From Reinekea forsetii (GTDB lineage: Bacteria; Pseudomonadota; Gammaproteobacteria; Pseudomonadales; Natronospirillaceae), in assembly GCF_018860385.1 (NCBI RefSeq), contig NZ_JAHKPH010000009.1:43057-107056 (forward strand): a stretch of DNA of 64,000 nt. The letters run 5' to 3'. A model generated the notes under the pieces. The model saw only the letters and a list, made by a program, of their open reading frames with translations, did no database searches and was not told the origin of the DNA. Positions 25,222 to 35,031 of this stretch are shown here, piece by piece; positions within the stretch are counted from its first letter, which is position 1, and each line of letters opens with the position of its first letter. A program made the translations under genes and the position numbers.

Positions 25222-26781
25222 GTGACTACACAAAACAAACGTTATCGTCGGCCGCGTTGGCATATCTCTCAGTTTAAAGTTGAAGAAGTTGAGGGCAAAG
25301 TACGCTTCCACGATCTATTTTTACCGATTGCTCTTATGCGTGCCATTCAAGAAGTTGGCTACGAATACGCAAGCCCAATTCAAGCCATGACATTGCCATA
25401 CTCTTTGGCGGGTTATGATTTAATCGGAAAAGCACAAACAGGTACTGGTAAAACCGCGGCGTTCTTGATTACCGTGATTACCGATCTACTTGAGCACCGT
25501 TTAGAAGAGCAGTATTCCGGTGAGCCTCGGGCGTTAATTCTGGCCCCAACCCGTGAGTTGGCGTTACAGATTGCAGAAGATGCTACCGCCTTGACTAAGT
25601 TCAGCCGCTTGAAGGTTGTTTCAGCCGTTGGTGGAATGGATTTAGAAAAACAGCAAAAGCAGCTGGCAGAGCAACGTTGCGATATCTTAGTCGCAACACC
25701 GGGCCGATTAATCGACTTAATGAATCGTAAATCGGTTTTCTTAGATCAAATCGAATTACTCGTGATTGATGAAGCTGATCGCATGCTTGATATGGGCTTT
25801 ATCCCTGATATTAAGACCATTGTTCGCGCAGCACCTCGTAACGAGAACCGCCAAACACTCATGTTCTCGGCTACTTTTTCGCCTGATATCCTGAACTTGG
25901 TCGATCGTTGGACGAACGATCCTGTACGCGTTGAAGTTGAGCCAAAGATAAAAACATCGGATGATGTCGAGCAGCATGTTTACCTTGTCTCTGCTGATGA
26001 AAAATATCAAGTGCTTAAGCGTATCGTCAGTGAAGAAGAAGCGGATAGAGTGATGGTGTTTGCTAATCGCCGCGACATTGTTCGTGATCTAGCTGAAAAA
26101 TTGAAAGCCGATGGTATCAATTGCCAGGTGCTTTCCGGTGAAGTACCTCAAAATAAGCGTGTACGTACGTTAGACGGTTTTAAAGAAGGTAAATTCAGCG
26201 TGTTGGTCGCAACCGATGTCGCTGGCCGTGGCATTCACATTGATGGTGTTTCGCATGTTGTAAACTACACCTTGCCTGAAGATGCTGAAGATTACGTTCA
26301 CCGCATTGGACGAACTGGCCGCGCGGGCAAAAAAGGCGTTTCAATTAGCTTTGCTTGTGAAGACGATTCATTCCAGATTCCGGCAATCGAAGAATACATC
26401 AAGGCAAAAATTAACGTAGAGCAAGTACCTGCCGCTTGGGTAAGTGACGAAGCCTTTATTGATGCTATTGCTCAGCGTAAATTAGATGCTGAAGAAGCTG
26501 AAGCCACAGCGGCAGCTGAGGCAGAGAGTGCTGGCGAAGTAACCGAAACGGTAACTACCGAAGATAGCAGTGCTGAGCAGAACAATGCGGCTGCCGATGA
26601 AGTTGTCGGCGAAATATCTTCGATTGAAATTGCAGAAACCGAAGAAGGTCCTGAGATTGAGGTCGAAGTGACCGTCGTTGAAGATGAAATCGAAGCCGTT
26701 GAAGTTGAGCAAGCTGAATTAGCTCTTGAAAGCGCAGAAGCCGAAAACAACGTCGAAGTAAGCAATAGCAAAAACGCTTAA
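25222..26781 (+). CDS. rhlB: DEAD-box RNA helicase RhlB with long acidic tail
   Basis: About 519 residues from a GTG at 25222; the frame is open to a TTG at 25111 but the extra 37 residues look unlike the family. It has the pseudomonad-type start [10 protein letters not shown], then the Q motif ([10 protein letters not shown]), Walker A AQTGTGKT (about 71), DEAD (about 183), SAT (about 216) and [10 protein letters not shown] in the second RecA domain. The last 100 residues are extremely Glu/Ala/Val-rich rather than basic. RhlB works with RNase E in mRNA decay. pdxB follows by 11 bp. Confidence 0.88.
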   Translation: MTTQNKRYRRPRWHISQFKVEEVEGKVRFHDLFLPIALMRAIQEVGYEYASPIQAMTLPYSLAGYDLIGKAQTGTGKTAAFLITVITDLLEHRLEEQYSGEPRALILAPTRELALQIAEDATALTKFSRLKVVSAVGGMDLEKQQKQLAEQRCDILVATPGRLIDLMNRKSVFLDQIELLVIDEADRMLDMGFIPDIKTIVRAAPRNENRQTLMFSATFSPDILNLVDRWTNDPVRVEVEPKIKTSDDVEQHVYLVSADEKYQVLKRIVSEEEADRVMVFANRRDIVRDLAEKLKADGINCQVLSGEVPQNKRVRTLDGFKEGKFSVLVATDVAGRGIHIDGVSHVVNYTLPEDAEDYVHRIGRTGRAGKKGVSISFACEDDSFQIPAIEEYIKAKINVEQVPAAWVSDEAFIDAIAQRKLDAEEAEATAAAEAESAGEVTETVTTEDSSAEQNNAAADEVVGEISSIEIAETEEGPEIEVEVTVVEDEIEAVEVEQAELALESAEAENNVEVSNSKNA

Positions 26782-26792
26782 GGGCATTTACA

Positions 26793-27932
26793 TTGCAATT
26801 TAATATAGTTGCGGATGAAAATATGCCTAACGTAGAGCCTTGGTTCGCGCCTTTTGCAAAAAGTATAAGGCGTGTGGCCGGGCGAACGTTAACGGCTAGC
26901 GCACTTAAAGACGCCGATGTCCTATTGGTGCGGTCTATTACTCAAGTCAACAAGCACCTGCTTAGCGGAACGCCCGTTAAATTTGTAGGCAGCGCCACCA
27001 TTGGCACAGATCACATCGATCAATCTTTTTTAAAGCAACAATCTATCCCTTTATATCATGCCCCTGGCTGTAATGCTCAATCTGTCGTCGATTGGCTTTT
27101 GTCAGTACTTTGCCGCTTGCATATTGAGCACGAGCTAAATTGGTCAAAAAAAGTAGTTGGTGTTATTGGCGTCGGGCATGTAGGTAGTAAGGTTGCAAAC
27201 CGTTTGAAGCAATTTGGAACAAAAGTGCTGGTGTGTGATCCGGTCAAAAACGCAAATGGCGAACTTCCAGAGCATATCGATATAGAGTCACTCTTATCTC
27301 AAAGCGATATCGTTTGTGTGCACGCTCCTCATACTCGCAGTGGCGACTATCCTACTCATCAGATGTTAAACGCTGATCGTTTGTCGTTAATGCCAAAAAA
27401 CAGTTGGTTAATCAATGCTGGACGTGGACCTGTCACTGAAGAATCAGCACTGCTCGAAGCACGAGTTAAGAACGCGTTAAATGTCGTCTTGGATGTTTGG
27501 CCCAATGAACCCAATGTCAATGTTTCTTTGTTAGAGGCGGTGCACCTGGCTTCTCCACATGTCGCTGGCTACAGCTTAGAAGGGAAGTTTAAGGGAACTG
27601 AAATGTTAGCGCGCGCGTTTGCAAAGGAGTTTGGCTTAACCTCTATTAAATCTGTGCCATTGCCTACTGGTGTTACGGTAGATGCGCGTTTATTTGAAAA
27701 ATCAGATGTTGAGCAGTGGGCAAGTGAAATAGTATTAGCACTGTATGACCCTGCAAGAGATACTGCCGTTATGCGATTTAGCGCCGGTAAAAATCAGTTA
27801 GATGTGAGTACCTTTGATGCTCTCCGAAAAGAATACCCAACGCGCCGAGAAATAGCTTCTACGGCTATTGCACACGCTCCAAAAGTGCTTGAAGATCGTT
27901 TAAAAAAGTTTGGCTTTACCCAATTTAAGTAG
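26793..27932 (+). CDS. pdxB: Erythronate-4-phosphate dehydrogenase
   Basis: A 379-residue D-2-hydroxyacid dehydrogenase of pyridoxal phosphate synthesis. NAD motif GVIGVGHVGSKVANRL (about 124-139), catalytic region LINAGRGPVTEESALL and SPHVAGYSLEGK holding the catalytic His, plus the PdxB-specific C-terminal dimerisation domain. The start is a TTG 11 bp after the rhlB stop; N-terminal FNIVADENMP matches the family start, so the rare start is well supported. Confidence 0.93.
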   Translation: MQFNIVADENMPNVEPWFAPFAKSIRRVAGRTLTASALKDADVLLVRSITQVNKHLLSGTPVKFVGSATIGTDHIDQSFLKQQSIPLYHAPGCNAQSVVDWLLSVLCRLHIEHELNWSKKVVGVIGVGHVGSKVANRLKQFGTKVLVCDPVKNANGELPEHIDIESLLSQSDIVCVHAPHTRSGDYPTHQMLNADRLSLMPKNSWLINAGRGPVTEESALLEARVKNALNVVLDVWPNEPNVNVSLLEAVHLASPHVAGYSLEGKFKGTEMLARAFAKEFGLTSIKSVPLPTGVTVDARLFEKSDVEQWASEIVLALYDPARDTAVMRFSAGKNQLDVSTFDALRKEYPTRREIASTAIAHAPKVLEDRLKKFGFTQFK

Positions 27933-27935
27933 CGT

Positions 27936-28346
27936 TTATTTAGCGTTTTTAATATTGGACTGAGCTTGAAAAACCGACTTCATCAGTTGCTCAACGAGCA
28001 TCGAATCACTTTCTTTGACGGCGAGTTCAAGTTCATCGATAAACTTTGGACCACCTTCATGGTCAAAGCTGGCGAGCCAGCGAAAACCCTCGAGCGTTAA
28101 TACGCAATGATCAAAACCAATTTGCCGTTCAATATCTGAAAAGCGAATTAAGCCTTCTTCTTTTAGCCATAAAAAAGTATTGAAGCAGGCTAAATGACGT
28201 TCGCTGTGCATGCCATATTCATCGGGAGTATCTAAGCCACTGATATCTTCAACGTACATCGAAATTTGGCGTGGAAATGCGCGATACAAACTCAGCAGAA
28301 TTCGCGCGCTGTCATTGTAAAATTCAGTAATATGAATATCTAACAT
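27936..28346 (-). CDS. Conserved hypothetical protein downstream of alaA
   Basis: A 136-residue, acidic, cytoplasmic protein with no signal or membrane segment. A winged-helix-like pattern is suggested by TFLWLKEEGLIRFSDIER followed by CVLTLEGFRWLASF, but this is inspection only. Its ATG is 1 bp past the alaA stop, so it is co-transcribed with alaA. No family name recognised. It converges with pdxB. Confidence 0.72.
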   Translation of the reverse strand: MLDIHITEFYNDSARILLSLYRAFPRQISMYVEDISGLDTPDEYGMHSERHLACFNTFLWLKEEGLIRFSDIERQIGFDHCVLTLEGFRWLASFDHEGGPKFIDELELAVKESDSMLVEQLMKSVFQAQSNIKNAK

Positions 28347-28347
28347 A

Positions 28348-29565
28348 TTAGTCTTGCTTATAATTTCTGAAAAATCGATCCATGCGTTCAGCTGCTTCAG
28401 TTAACACTTCTTTTGGCGGTAAAAATACCATTCTGAAATGGTCAATGTCTGGATAGTTAAAACCACGCCCATGAACGACTAATATTTTTTCTTGCTTCAG
28501 TAAATCGAGCGCCATGGCTTCATCATCGGATAGCGAGAACTTCTTTTTATCCATTTTCACAAAAAGGTACAGTGCACCTTTTGGCTTCACAACAGACAAA
28601 CCAGGTATGCTGCTTATTGCATCTACAGCCTGGTTACGCTGTTCGTAAAAGCGACCACCGGGAGCAACTAAATCATTAATGGTTTGATAACCTCCAAGTG
28701 AGGTTTGAATGGCGTATTGTGCCGGAACATTGGGGCATAATCGCATGCTAGACAGCATATTAAAGCCTTGGATTAAATCCTTTGCTAAATGCTTAGGCCC
28801 GGATATGAGCATCCAGCCCGATCGCCAACCGCATAGCCGGTAAGCTTTTGATAAGCCATTAAAGGTTAGCGTTAGAACGTCATGTGAAAGCGCCGCTAAA
28901 CAGTGATGTTGTGCACCGTCGAAAAGTATTTTGTCGTAAATTTCATCGGCTAAAATAATGAGATTGTGTTCACGCGCAAGCTCAACTATTTCCAATAGCA
29001 GAGCTTTAGAATAAACAGCACCGGTAGGGTTATTCGGGTTGATAACCACAATGGCACGAGTTCGCTCAGTGATTTTACTCTTAATATCGTTTATATCGGG
29101 GAACCAATCGGACTGTTCGTCGCATATGTAATGAACAGCTTTACCTCCAGATAAAGTGACGGCTCCTGTCCACAACGGGTAATCGGGCGCGGGAATAAGT
29201 ACTTCATCGCCATTGTTGACAATACCTGTACATGCCAAGTGTATGAGTTCACTTGCACCATTGCCTAAATACACATCGTCAACATCAACATTATGAACGC
29301 GCTGTTGTTGGTAATATTGCATAACCGCTTTGCGGGCTGAATATATTCCCTTTGATTCAGAGTAACCTTCTGAGTGAGGTAAGTTTTTGATGACGTCGGT
29401 AATAATTTCGTCCGGAGCATCAAACCCAAAAGGCTTTGGATTACCAATGTTTAATTTTAGGATTCGGTGACCTTCATCTTCCATGCGTGCGGCTTCATCA
29501 AGAACCGGACCGCGGATCTCGTAAAATATATTCGCCAGCTTGTTCGATTTAAGTATTTCCTTCAT
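28348..29565 (-). CDS. alaA: Alanine aminotransferase AlaA-like (class I/II)
   Basis: A 405-residue PLP enzyme. The start (LANIFYEIRGPVLDEAARME) and LKLNIGNPKPFGFDAPDEI are characteristic of AlaA; the PLP-binding lysine is in NGLSKAYRLCGWRSG (about residue 239), and the C-terminus FRMVFLPP carries the substrate-binding Arg. It converts pyruvate and glutamate to alanine and 2-oxoglutarate. It is divergent from msrB and followed by a small conserved gene. Confidence 0.92.
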   Translation of the reverse strand: MKEILKSNKLANIFYEIRGPVLDEAARMEDEGHRILKLNIGNPKPFGFDAPDEIITDVIKNLPHSEGYSESKGIYSARKAVMQYYQQQRVHNVDVDDVYLGNGASELIHLACTGIVNNGDEVLIPAPDYPLWTGAVTLSGGKAVHYICDEQSDWFPDINDIKSKITERTRAIVVINPNNPTGAVYSKALLLEIVELAREHNLIILADEIYDKILFDGAQHHCLAALSHDVLTLTFNGLSKAYRLCGWRSGWMLISGPKHLAKDLIQGFNMLSSMRLCPNVPAQYAIQTSLGGYQTINDLVAPGGRFYEQRNQAVDAISSIPGLSVVKPKGALYLFVKMDKKKFSLSDDEAMALDLLKQEKILVVHGRGFNYPDIDHFRMVFLPPKEVLTEAAERMDRFFRNYKQD

Positions 29566-29690
29566 GGGTCTTAAAATCCTAAAATGGGTTATGTTATGCG
29601 CTCAGGGGCAATGGTTTAAATATCAAATGCATCCAAATCGTACAATTTAGAGTATAAAGATTCTCAGACTGAAATCTATGGGAGATTGGC

Positions 29691-30089
29691 ATGAGTGATA
29701 AAATAGTCAAAAGTGATGAACAGTGGCAACAAGAGTTATCAGAAGAGCAATATTTGGTGACTAGAAAAGCGCATACTGAACGGCCTTTCAGTGGTATCTA
29801 TTGGGACGAAACCAGTGATGGAATTTATCGGTGTGTTTGCTGCCAAACACCACTGTTTAAATCTACGGCAAAATTCGATGCGGGTTGTGGCTGGCCTAGT
29901 TTCTATGAAACGCTCGATAAAAGTGCAATAAAAGAAATTACCGACACGAGTCATGGCATGGTTCGAACCGAGGTAGTGTGTGCGGCCTGTGATGCTCACC
30001 TAGGGCACGTATTTCCAGATGGACCAGGGCCAGAAGGTTTGCGTTACTGTATTAATTCAGCATCGATGCAGTTAGAAAAAGACAGCTAA
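29691..30089 (+). CDS. msrB: Peptide-methionine (R)-S-oxide reductase
   Basis: A 132-residue MsrB. Two zinc-binding CxxC pairs are present (Cys48/Cys51 and Cys97/Cys100), together with GCGWPSFY and the catalytic Cys120 in RYCINSAS. It repairs oxidised methionine in proteins. GGGAGA precedes the ATG. The glycosylase gene follows after 13 bp, so the two may form a small damage-repair operon. Confidence 0.95.
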   Translation: MSDKIVKSDEQWQQELSEEQYLVTRKAHTERPFSGIYWDETSDGIYRCVCCQTPLFKSTAKFDAGCGWPSFYETLDKSAIKEITDTSHGMVRTEVVCAACDAHLGHVFPDGPGPEGLRYCINSASMQLEKDS

Positions 30090-30102
30090 GGAGAGTAGCA
30101 CG

Positions 30103-30777
30103 TTGACGTTTGAAGACTTCTGGCAGCAGGCTATTCGCCATCATGGCACGGCACAGATTATTGAATCTCTTTTACCAACGCCTGTAAACAATGCCGTGCT
30201 CATGGAACGCACCGATGCAGAATATTTAAGTTTACTCACTAGACGTGTTTTTCGAGCAGGGATGAAACATTCTGTTGTCGACTCACGTTGGGCTGCATTT
30301 GAAAAAGCATTTTGGCATTTTAACCCTCAAGCGTGCCAATTAATCAGTGATGAATTGTTTGATCAACATATGCAAAACAGTGAGCTTATCCGGCATTGGC
30401 GAAAAATGAAAACCATCCCCATCAATGCAACGATGGTGTTAGATGCCGCTCAAGAGCACGGGTCATTCGGACACTTTTTATCGCAATGGCCTACACACGA
30501 TATAGTCGGGTTGTGGCAGTATGTAAAAAAGCATGGCGCTCATTTAGGAGGTGATGGTGGAGCACGCTTTCTTCGTATGGCAGGTAAAGACACCTTTGTG
30601 CTGAGCGAAGATGTAACGCGAGCGCTCATAAACGCTAACGTGGTGACTAAAAAGCCAACAAGTCTGCGAGATTTAGCCACCGTACAACATTATTTTAATG
30701 ATCTTGCCGATGAATCAAAAAGACCTTTATGTGAAATTAGTATGGTGATGGCCTTGTCGATTGGTCCAAGGCATTAA
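30103..30777 (+). CDS. DNA-3-methyladenine glycosylase I-like protein
   Basis: A 224-residue protein of the COG2818/Tag-like family within the HhH-GPD superfamily: SLLTRRVFRAGMKHSVVDSRW followed by AFEKAFWHF, and a helix-rich body. The zinc-binding His/Cys set of classical Tag is not obvious, so activity on 3-methyladenine is less certain. The start is TTG with a strong AAGGAGA site 8 bp upstream. It is likely co-transcribed with msrB and overlaps the convergent yhhN-like gene by 4 bp. Confidence 0.78.
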   Translation: MTFEDFWQQAIRHHGTAQIIESLLPTPVNNAVLMERTDAEYLSLLTRRVFRAGMKHSVVDSRWAAFEKAFWHFNPQACQLISDELFDQHMQNSELIRHWRKMKTIPINATMVLDAAQEHGSFGHFLSQWPTHDIVGLWQYVKKHGAHLGGDGGARFLRMAGKDTFVLSEDVTRALINANVVTKKPTSLRDLATVQHYFNDLADESKRPLCEISMVMALSIGPRH

Positions 30778-31439
30778 GCTTGGTATTGTTTGTATTTGTT
30801 TAAGGCCCCTTGAATGATCATCCATTGTGCGGCGTAGTAAGTGATCATAATTAGGTAGCTGCTAAAAGGTAAAGGCCTTAAGAATCGATCAATCGCTATG
30901 AATGAGTCAGAAAGAATAAAAACAAATGCCCCCAGTACGGCCCACTTTATGGGTAGCGTAGAATGCGTGGCCAAAACCCCCATGAAACCAATAACAACTA
31001 AATAGGCAAATACTGGCGCAATTAAATCTCCCAAGTGTGGTGTGAGTAAAAATGCCATCACCAGCATGTATCCTATGGCCATTGTAGAAATCGGCCAGCG
31101 CGTGTGAGCAGAAGACCAATGCCTAGCGAAGAAAACGCCGTAATTTAATTGCGCCACTAAAAATGCAGCGACACCAGGAACAAAGAAATCGAATTGCAGT
31201 AATACATCACCACAAGCGCTAAAAAATAATGCCAGCAACAACAAGATTCGACCGGAAAAAGGAAAGCCCTTGAACACAGCGAAAAATAGCACAGCAATTG
31301 GCAGCATTTTTAGAAGCCAAGTAACGGGCAGTGGGTCAAAGGGTAGTAACGCTAAATAGAAGAAAGATGTTGCAAGAAACAGCCAGTGATAAATTATTGT
31401 CATAAGAAATGGTTTATTGTTTTTAGAGTAGAGTGACAT
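30774..31439 (-). CDS. YhhN/TMEM86 family membrane protein (lysoplasmalogenase-like)
   Basis: A 221-residue protein with about eight hydrophobic segments and the YhhN layout, including FSACGDVLLQFD and a C-terminal FVFILSDSFIAIDRFL, where the conserved acidic residues face the membrane core. Animal members hydrolyse lysoplasmalogens; the bacterial role is less clear. An internal ATG (MTIIYHW) 12 codons in could be the start. Confidence 0.85.
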   Translation of the reverse strand: MSLYSKNNKPFLMTIIYHWLFLATSFFYLALLPFDPLPVTWLLKMLPIAVLFFAVFKGFPFSGRILLLLALFFSACGDVLLQFDFFVPGVAAFLVAQLNYGVFFARHWSSAHTRWPISTMAIGYMLVMAFLLTPHLGDLIAPVFAYLVVIGFMGVLATHSTLPIKWAVLGAFVFILSDSFIAIDRFLRPLPFSSYLIMITYYAAQWMIIQGALNKYKQYQA

Positions 31440-31519
31440 ATTGCTTTAATTTGCACAATCAAAGTTAAGAGATGAGCAGGGCCCGCCGTTTTAGGTGGCC
31501 TGCTCAACTTTAAGTGGGC

Positions 31520-32425
31520 TTAGTTTAGAATTAAGAATTCTAATAAGGCCTTTTGTGCGTGTAGTCGGTTTCCGGCTTGTTCAAAAACAACCGATCGAGG
31601 GTCATCCAGCATATCTTCGCTGACTTCTTCGCCTCGGTGTGCTGGCAAGCAATGCAAGAATACGGCGTCTTTGTCGGCTAAATCCATGAGTTTGGGTGAA
31701 ACTTGGTAATCTGCAAAGGCAGCAAGACGAGCCTTAGTTTCTTCCTCTTGCCCCATGCTGGCCCATACATCCGTGGTAATAAGGTGCGCGCCGCGACTCG
31801 CTTCTTCAATTGAACGAGTAATGGTCACTCTATCGCCCGCTTTCTCGACTAATTTCGCATTAGGCTCATAACCTTCTGGGCAGGCGATATTTAATTTGAA
31901 ATCGAATAGCATGGCTGCGTTAATGTAGCTACTACACATATTGTTCCCATCGCCGATCCAGGTGACAGTTTTGCCTTCAATGCTGCCTCTGGCTTCAATG
32001 TAGGCTTGCATGTCAGCTAACAATTGGCATGGGTGGTAATCATCGGTCAGCGCGTTGATAACAGGAACGGTGCTGTATTGTGCAAAGGTTTCAATTTTTT
32101 CATGTTCAAAGGTTCGAATCATTACCGCATCGACCATTTGAGATAAGACACGTGCGCTGTCTTCTATGGGTTCGCCTCGACCCAGTTGGGTATCGCGCGA
32201 GGATAAAAAGATCGCGCTGCCGCCGAGTTGCGTCATTCCTGCTTCAAAAGAAACCCGCGTCCGTGTGGATGATTTTTCAAAGATCATGCCTAAAACTCTG
32301 TTTTTTAGAGGTTCGAACAGAGTTTTAGATTTGTGAAGTGCTTTCAGTTCACCGGCACGCTCAATAATGCTCAATGCTTCAGCTTTAGAAAGATCATTTA
32401 ACGTTAGGAAGTGTCTAACAGACAT
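31520..32425 (-). CDS. argF: Ornithine carbamoyltransferase
   Basis: About 301 residues from the ATG at 32425, preceded by GGAG; the frame extends nine codons further up without a better site. Carbamoyl-phosphate motif SSTRTR (about 52-57), then HPCQLLADM, ornithine-loop [10 protein letters not shown] and the catalytic [11 protein letters not shown]. It makes citrulline from ornithine in arginine biosynthesis. It stands alone here; no ARG box was identified by eye upstream. It is divergent from grxD. Confidence 0.95.
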   Translation of the reverse strand: MSVRHFLTLNDLSKAEALSIIERAGELKALHKSKTLFEPLKNRVLGMIFEKSSTRTRVSFEAGMTQLGGSAIFLSSRDTQLGRGEPIEDSARVLSQMVDAVMIRTFEHEKIETFAQYSTVPVINALTDDYHPCQLLADMQAYIEARGSIEGKTVTWIGDGNNMCSSYINAAMLFDFKLNIACPEGYEPNAKLVEKAGDRVTITRSIEEASRGAHLITTDVWASMGQEEETKARLAAFADYQVSPKLMDLADKDAVFLHCLPAHRGEEVSEDMLDDPRSVVFEQAGNRLHAQKALLEFLILN

Positions 32426-32644
32426 CGGGTTGCTCCAATTTAAATAGTACAACTATTTTTACGAAAGCGAGAAAGGCTAGCACGCAATGCCATATAACGG
32501 CAATTGCGATTTTAGCGATACAATAGGTTATTCCATGCAACGTCCGATTTGATCAGAACATTCAACTGTTATTGGCCTGAGTGCTTGTTGTGTTTGTGGG
32601 AATAAGTACAATAGTGCAAATAATTGACTAAATTAGTAGGGTTT

Positions 32645-32971
32645 ATGACTGATACCATTGAAAACATTAAAGAACAAATAGCGTCTAACGACATTTTACT
32701 TTACATGAAGGGCAACCCTAACCAGCCAATGTGTGGTTTCTCGGCACGTACAGTGCAATCGGTTATGAGTTGCGGCCAGCGCTTTGCCTATGTCGATATT
32801 CTACAGAATCCTGACATTCGTGCTGAGCTTCCAAAATACGCTAATTGGCCAACTTTCCCTCAATTATGGGTAAAGGGTGAGTTAATCGGCGGTTGTGACA
32901 TTGTGAATGAAATGTTCGAAAAGGGTGAATTGCAAACACTGTTAGCGGAAGCAGCTCCTGCAGCTGAATAA
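32645..32971 (+). CDS. grxD: Monothiol glutaredoxin Grx4
   Basis: About 108 residues from the ATG at 32645 (an in-frame TTG at 32624 is less likely). Monothiol active site CGFS at about 30-33, then a FAYVDILQNPDIR block and WPTFPQLWVKGELIGG with the glutathione-binding residues. Grx4 carries or delivers [2Fe-2S] clusters with BolA partners. A strong terminator follows, so it is monocistronic. Confidence 0.95.
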   Translation: MTDTIENIKEQIASNDILLYMKGNPNQPMCGFSARTVQSVMSCGQRFAYVDILQNPDIRAELPKYANWPTFPQLWVKGELIGGCDIVNEMFEKGELQTLLAEAAPAAE

Positions 32972-32998
32972 GCACGGAAAATAGTGTTAAACTGAAAG

Positions 32999-33030
32999 AC
33001 CCCAAACGGTTAAGTTTGGGGTTTTTTTTT
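32999..33030 (+). terminator. Rho-independent terminator after grxD
   Basis: An ACCCCAAAC/GTTTGGGGT stem with a six-base loop, running into a tract of nine T. Confidence 0.93.
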
Positions 33031-33081
33031 GGAACCTAACGTGCAGGTAATGGATGTATCTGCCCTTATTCAGAGAGCGTT

Positions 33082-33840
33082 ATGGCATTAACAGATTCCC
33101 AACTATTACGATACGCCCGAAATATTCTGCTAGCAGATGTTGATATTAAAGGCCAAGAAGCGCTGCTCGCAGCAAACGTGCTTGTGGTGGGCGTGGGTGG
33201 GCTTGGTAGCCCAATTGTCCAGTACCTAGCGGCGGCAGGTATCGGGGCTTTAACACTGGCCGATGCCGATTACGTTGATGAAACTAACCTGCAGCGGCAA
33301 ATCATTCACTCTCAAGATACCGTTGGGCAGTTGAAAGTTAACAGCGCTGCACAATGGGTTCATCAGCTAAATAGTGATGTTTCAGTCGAAGTTATATCCG
33401 AAAACGTGACATCAGTGAATGCTAAGCGGCTGGTTGCGAATGCTGATGTTGTGGTTGTTGGTTCGGATAATTTCAGTAGTCGTTATTTACTGAATGAAAC
33501 CTGCCATCGGCTCAATACCCCACTAGTTTCTGCTGCGGCGATTGGCCTAAGCGGCCAATTAACGAGCTTCGATTTTAGACAAGAAAACAGTGCTTGCTTT
33601 GCTTGTGTGTATCCCGACGGCCAAGATGACCAAGTCAGCTGCGCAACGGCGGGAGTTTTAGGGCCTGTTGTAGGCACAATGGGGTCACTGGCGGCTTTAG
33701 AAGTACTAAAGATTATCGTTGGCTTCGGCACTCCTTTGTTTGGCCAGTTACTGACTTGGGATGCAAAATCCCTAGAGTTTCAAAAATTCAACTATGCTAA
33801 GAACACAGCTTGTCCTGTGTGCCATTCCGTTAAGGCGTAA
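33082..33840 (+). CDS. MoeB/ThiF-type E1-like adenylyltransferase
   Basis: A 252-residue protein with ATP-binding GVGGLG (about 37-42), the NLQRQIIH block that gives the arginine finger, structural zinc pairs (Cys172/Cys175 and Cys244/Cys247) and a candidate catalytic Cys187. It should adenylate the C-terminal glycine of a ubiquitin-like sulfur carrier, MoaD for molybdopterin or ThiS for thiamine. No such carrier gene is adjacent, so MoeB versus ThiF is not settled, though length favours MoeB. The MFS gene follows after 3 bp. Confidence 0.87.
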   Translation: MALTDSQLLRYARNILLADVDIKGQEALLAANVLVVGVGGLGSPIVQYLAAAGIGALTLADADYVDETNLQRQIIHSQDTVGQLKVNSAAQWVHQLNSDVSVEVISENVTSVNAKRLVANADVVVVGSDNFSSRYLLNETCHRLNTPLVSAAAIGLSGQLTSFDFRQENSACFACVYPDGQDDQVSCATAGVLGPVVGTMGSLAALEVLKIIVGFGTPLFGQLLTWDAKSLEFQKFNYAKNTACPVCHSVKA

Positions 33841-33843
33841 TTC

Positions 33844-35031
33844 ATGACCCAAGATCAAAAACAACGTGAACATTTTCTGCTATTAATTGCCTTTGCAATG
33901 CCGATCGCTTTTTCTTCGTGGATGGCGTTGTTGAACAACTTCACAATTGAAGCCGCTTCATTTACTGGGAGAGAGATAGGAATTTTACAAAGCCTAAGAG
34001 AAGTACCTGGGTTTTTAGCGTTCACCGCAGTGTTTGTTTTATTGTTTTTAAAAGAGCAGCGGTTTGCGGTCATTTCACTGTTCACGTTAGGTTTTGGCGT
34101 GTTTTTAACAGGCTTCTTTCCAAGTGCCATGGGCTTGTACATAACGACTATTATTATGTCTATTGGGTTTCATTATTTTGAGACCATTAATCAATCGTTA
34201 ACGCTGCAATGGCTACCAAAAGAACGAGCCGCTGAATTTATGGGGAAAGCACTGTCTGTAAAAGCGTTTGCGGCTGTTTTTACGTTTGGTGGTGTCTGGC
34301 TAACGATAGACTATTTTCATATCGATTATAAATGGGTGTATGCGATCTTTGGTGGGCTGACGCTCGGGCTGGTAATTTATATGATATTTAAATACCCCTT
34401 GTTTGAAGCCAAAACGCCGCAGCAGAAAAAGCTAGTGTTTAAGCAGCGTTATTGGTTGTTCTATTTACTCACTTTTTTAAGCGGTGCCCGCCGGCAAATT
34501 TTTGTTGTTTTTGCCGCTTTTATGATGGTTCAAAAATTTGGCTACAGTGCCGGTCAAGTTGCATTATTACTGCTGATTAACCACTTTTTTAATATGTTAT
34601 TCGCTAAAAAAATTGGCGCATGGATCGGTCGTGTTGGCGAAAAGCGAGCGTTAACGATTGAATACGTGGGGCTTATTTTTGTCTTTGTGAGTTACGCCCT
34701 GGTTCAGAATGCTTGGATTGGCGCGGCACTCTATGTTATTGATCATTTGTTTTTTGCGTTTGCTATTGCTATTAAAACCTATTTCCAAAAAGTCGCAGAT
34801 CCTGCTGATATGGCTTCTACTGCAGGAGTTTCTTTTACCATTAACCACATTGCCGCCGTTGTGTTACCAGCAGTTCTTGGTTTGGTCTGGTTAAAATCTC
34901 CCGAGCTTGTTTTTTATATCGGCGCTGGTTTTGCATTTATGTCATTGGTCTGTAGTCAAATGATCCCTAGGCACCCAGAATCTGGAAACGAAACGGTCTC
35001 CTTATTTGCCTTCGCTAAGGCTAGAGCATGA
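33844..35031 (+). CDS. MFS transporter of unknown substrate
   Basis: A 395-residue protein with about 12 membrane helices. The polar start (MTQDQKQREHF) leads into helix 1; EIGILQSLREVPGFLAF in helix 2 and a short central loop are typical of MFS. The transported substrate cannot be read from sequence. It is tightly packed between the moeB-like gene and algH (4-bp overlap with the latter), so the three are one transcription unit. Confidence 0.82.
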   Translation: MTQDQKQREHFLLLIAFAMPIAFSSWMALLNNFTIEAASFTGREIGILQSLREVPGFLAFTAVFVLLFLKEQRFAVISLFTLGFGVFLTGFFPSAMGLYITTIIMSIGFHYFETINQSLTLQWLPKERAAEFMGKALSVKAFAAVFTFGGVWLTIDYFHIDYKWVYAIFGGLTLGLVIYMIFKYPLFEAKTPQQKKLVFKQRYWLFYLLTFLSGARRQIFVVFAAFMMVQKFGYSAGQVALLLLINHFFNMLFAKKIGAWIGRVGEKRALTIEYVGLIFVFVSYALVQNAWIGAALYVIDHLFFAFAIAIKTYFQKVADPADMASTAGVSFTINHIAAVVLPAVLGLVWLKSPELVFYIGAGFAFMSLVCSQMIPRHPESGNETVSLFAFAKARA

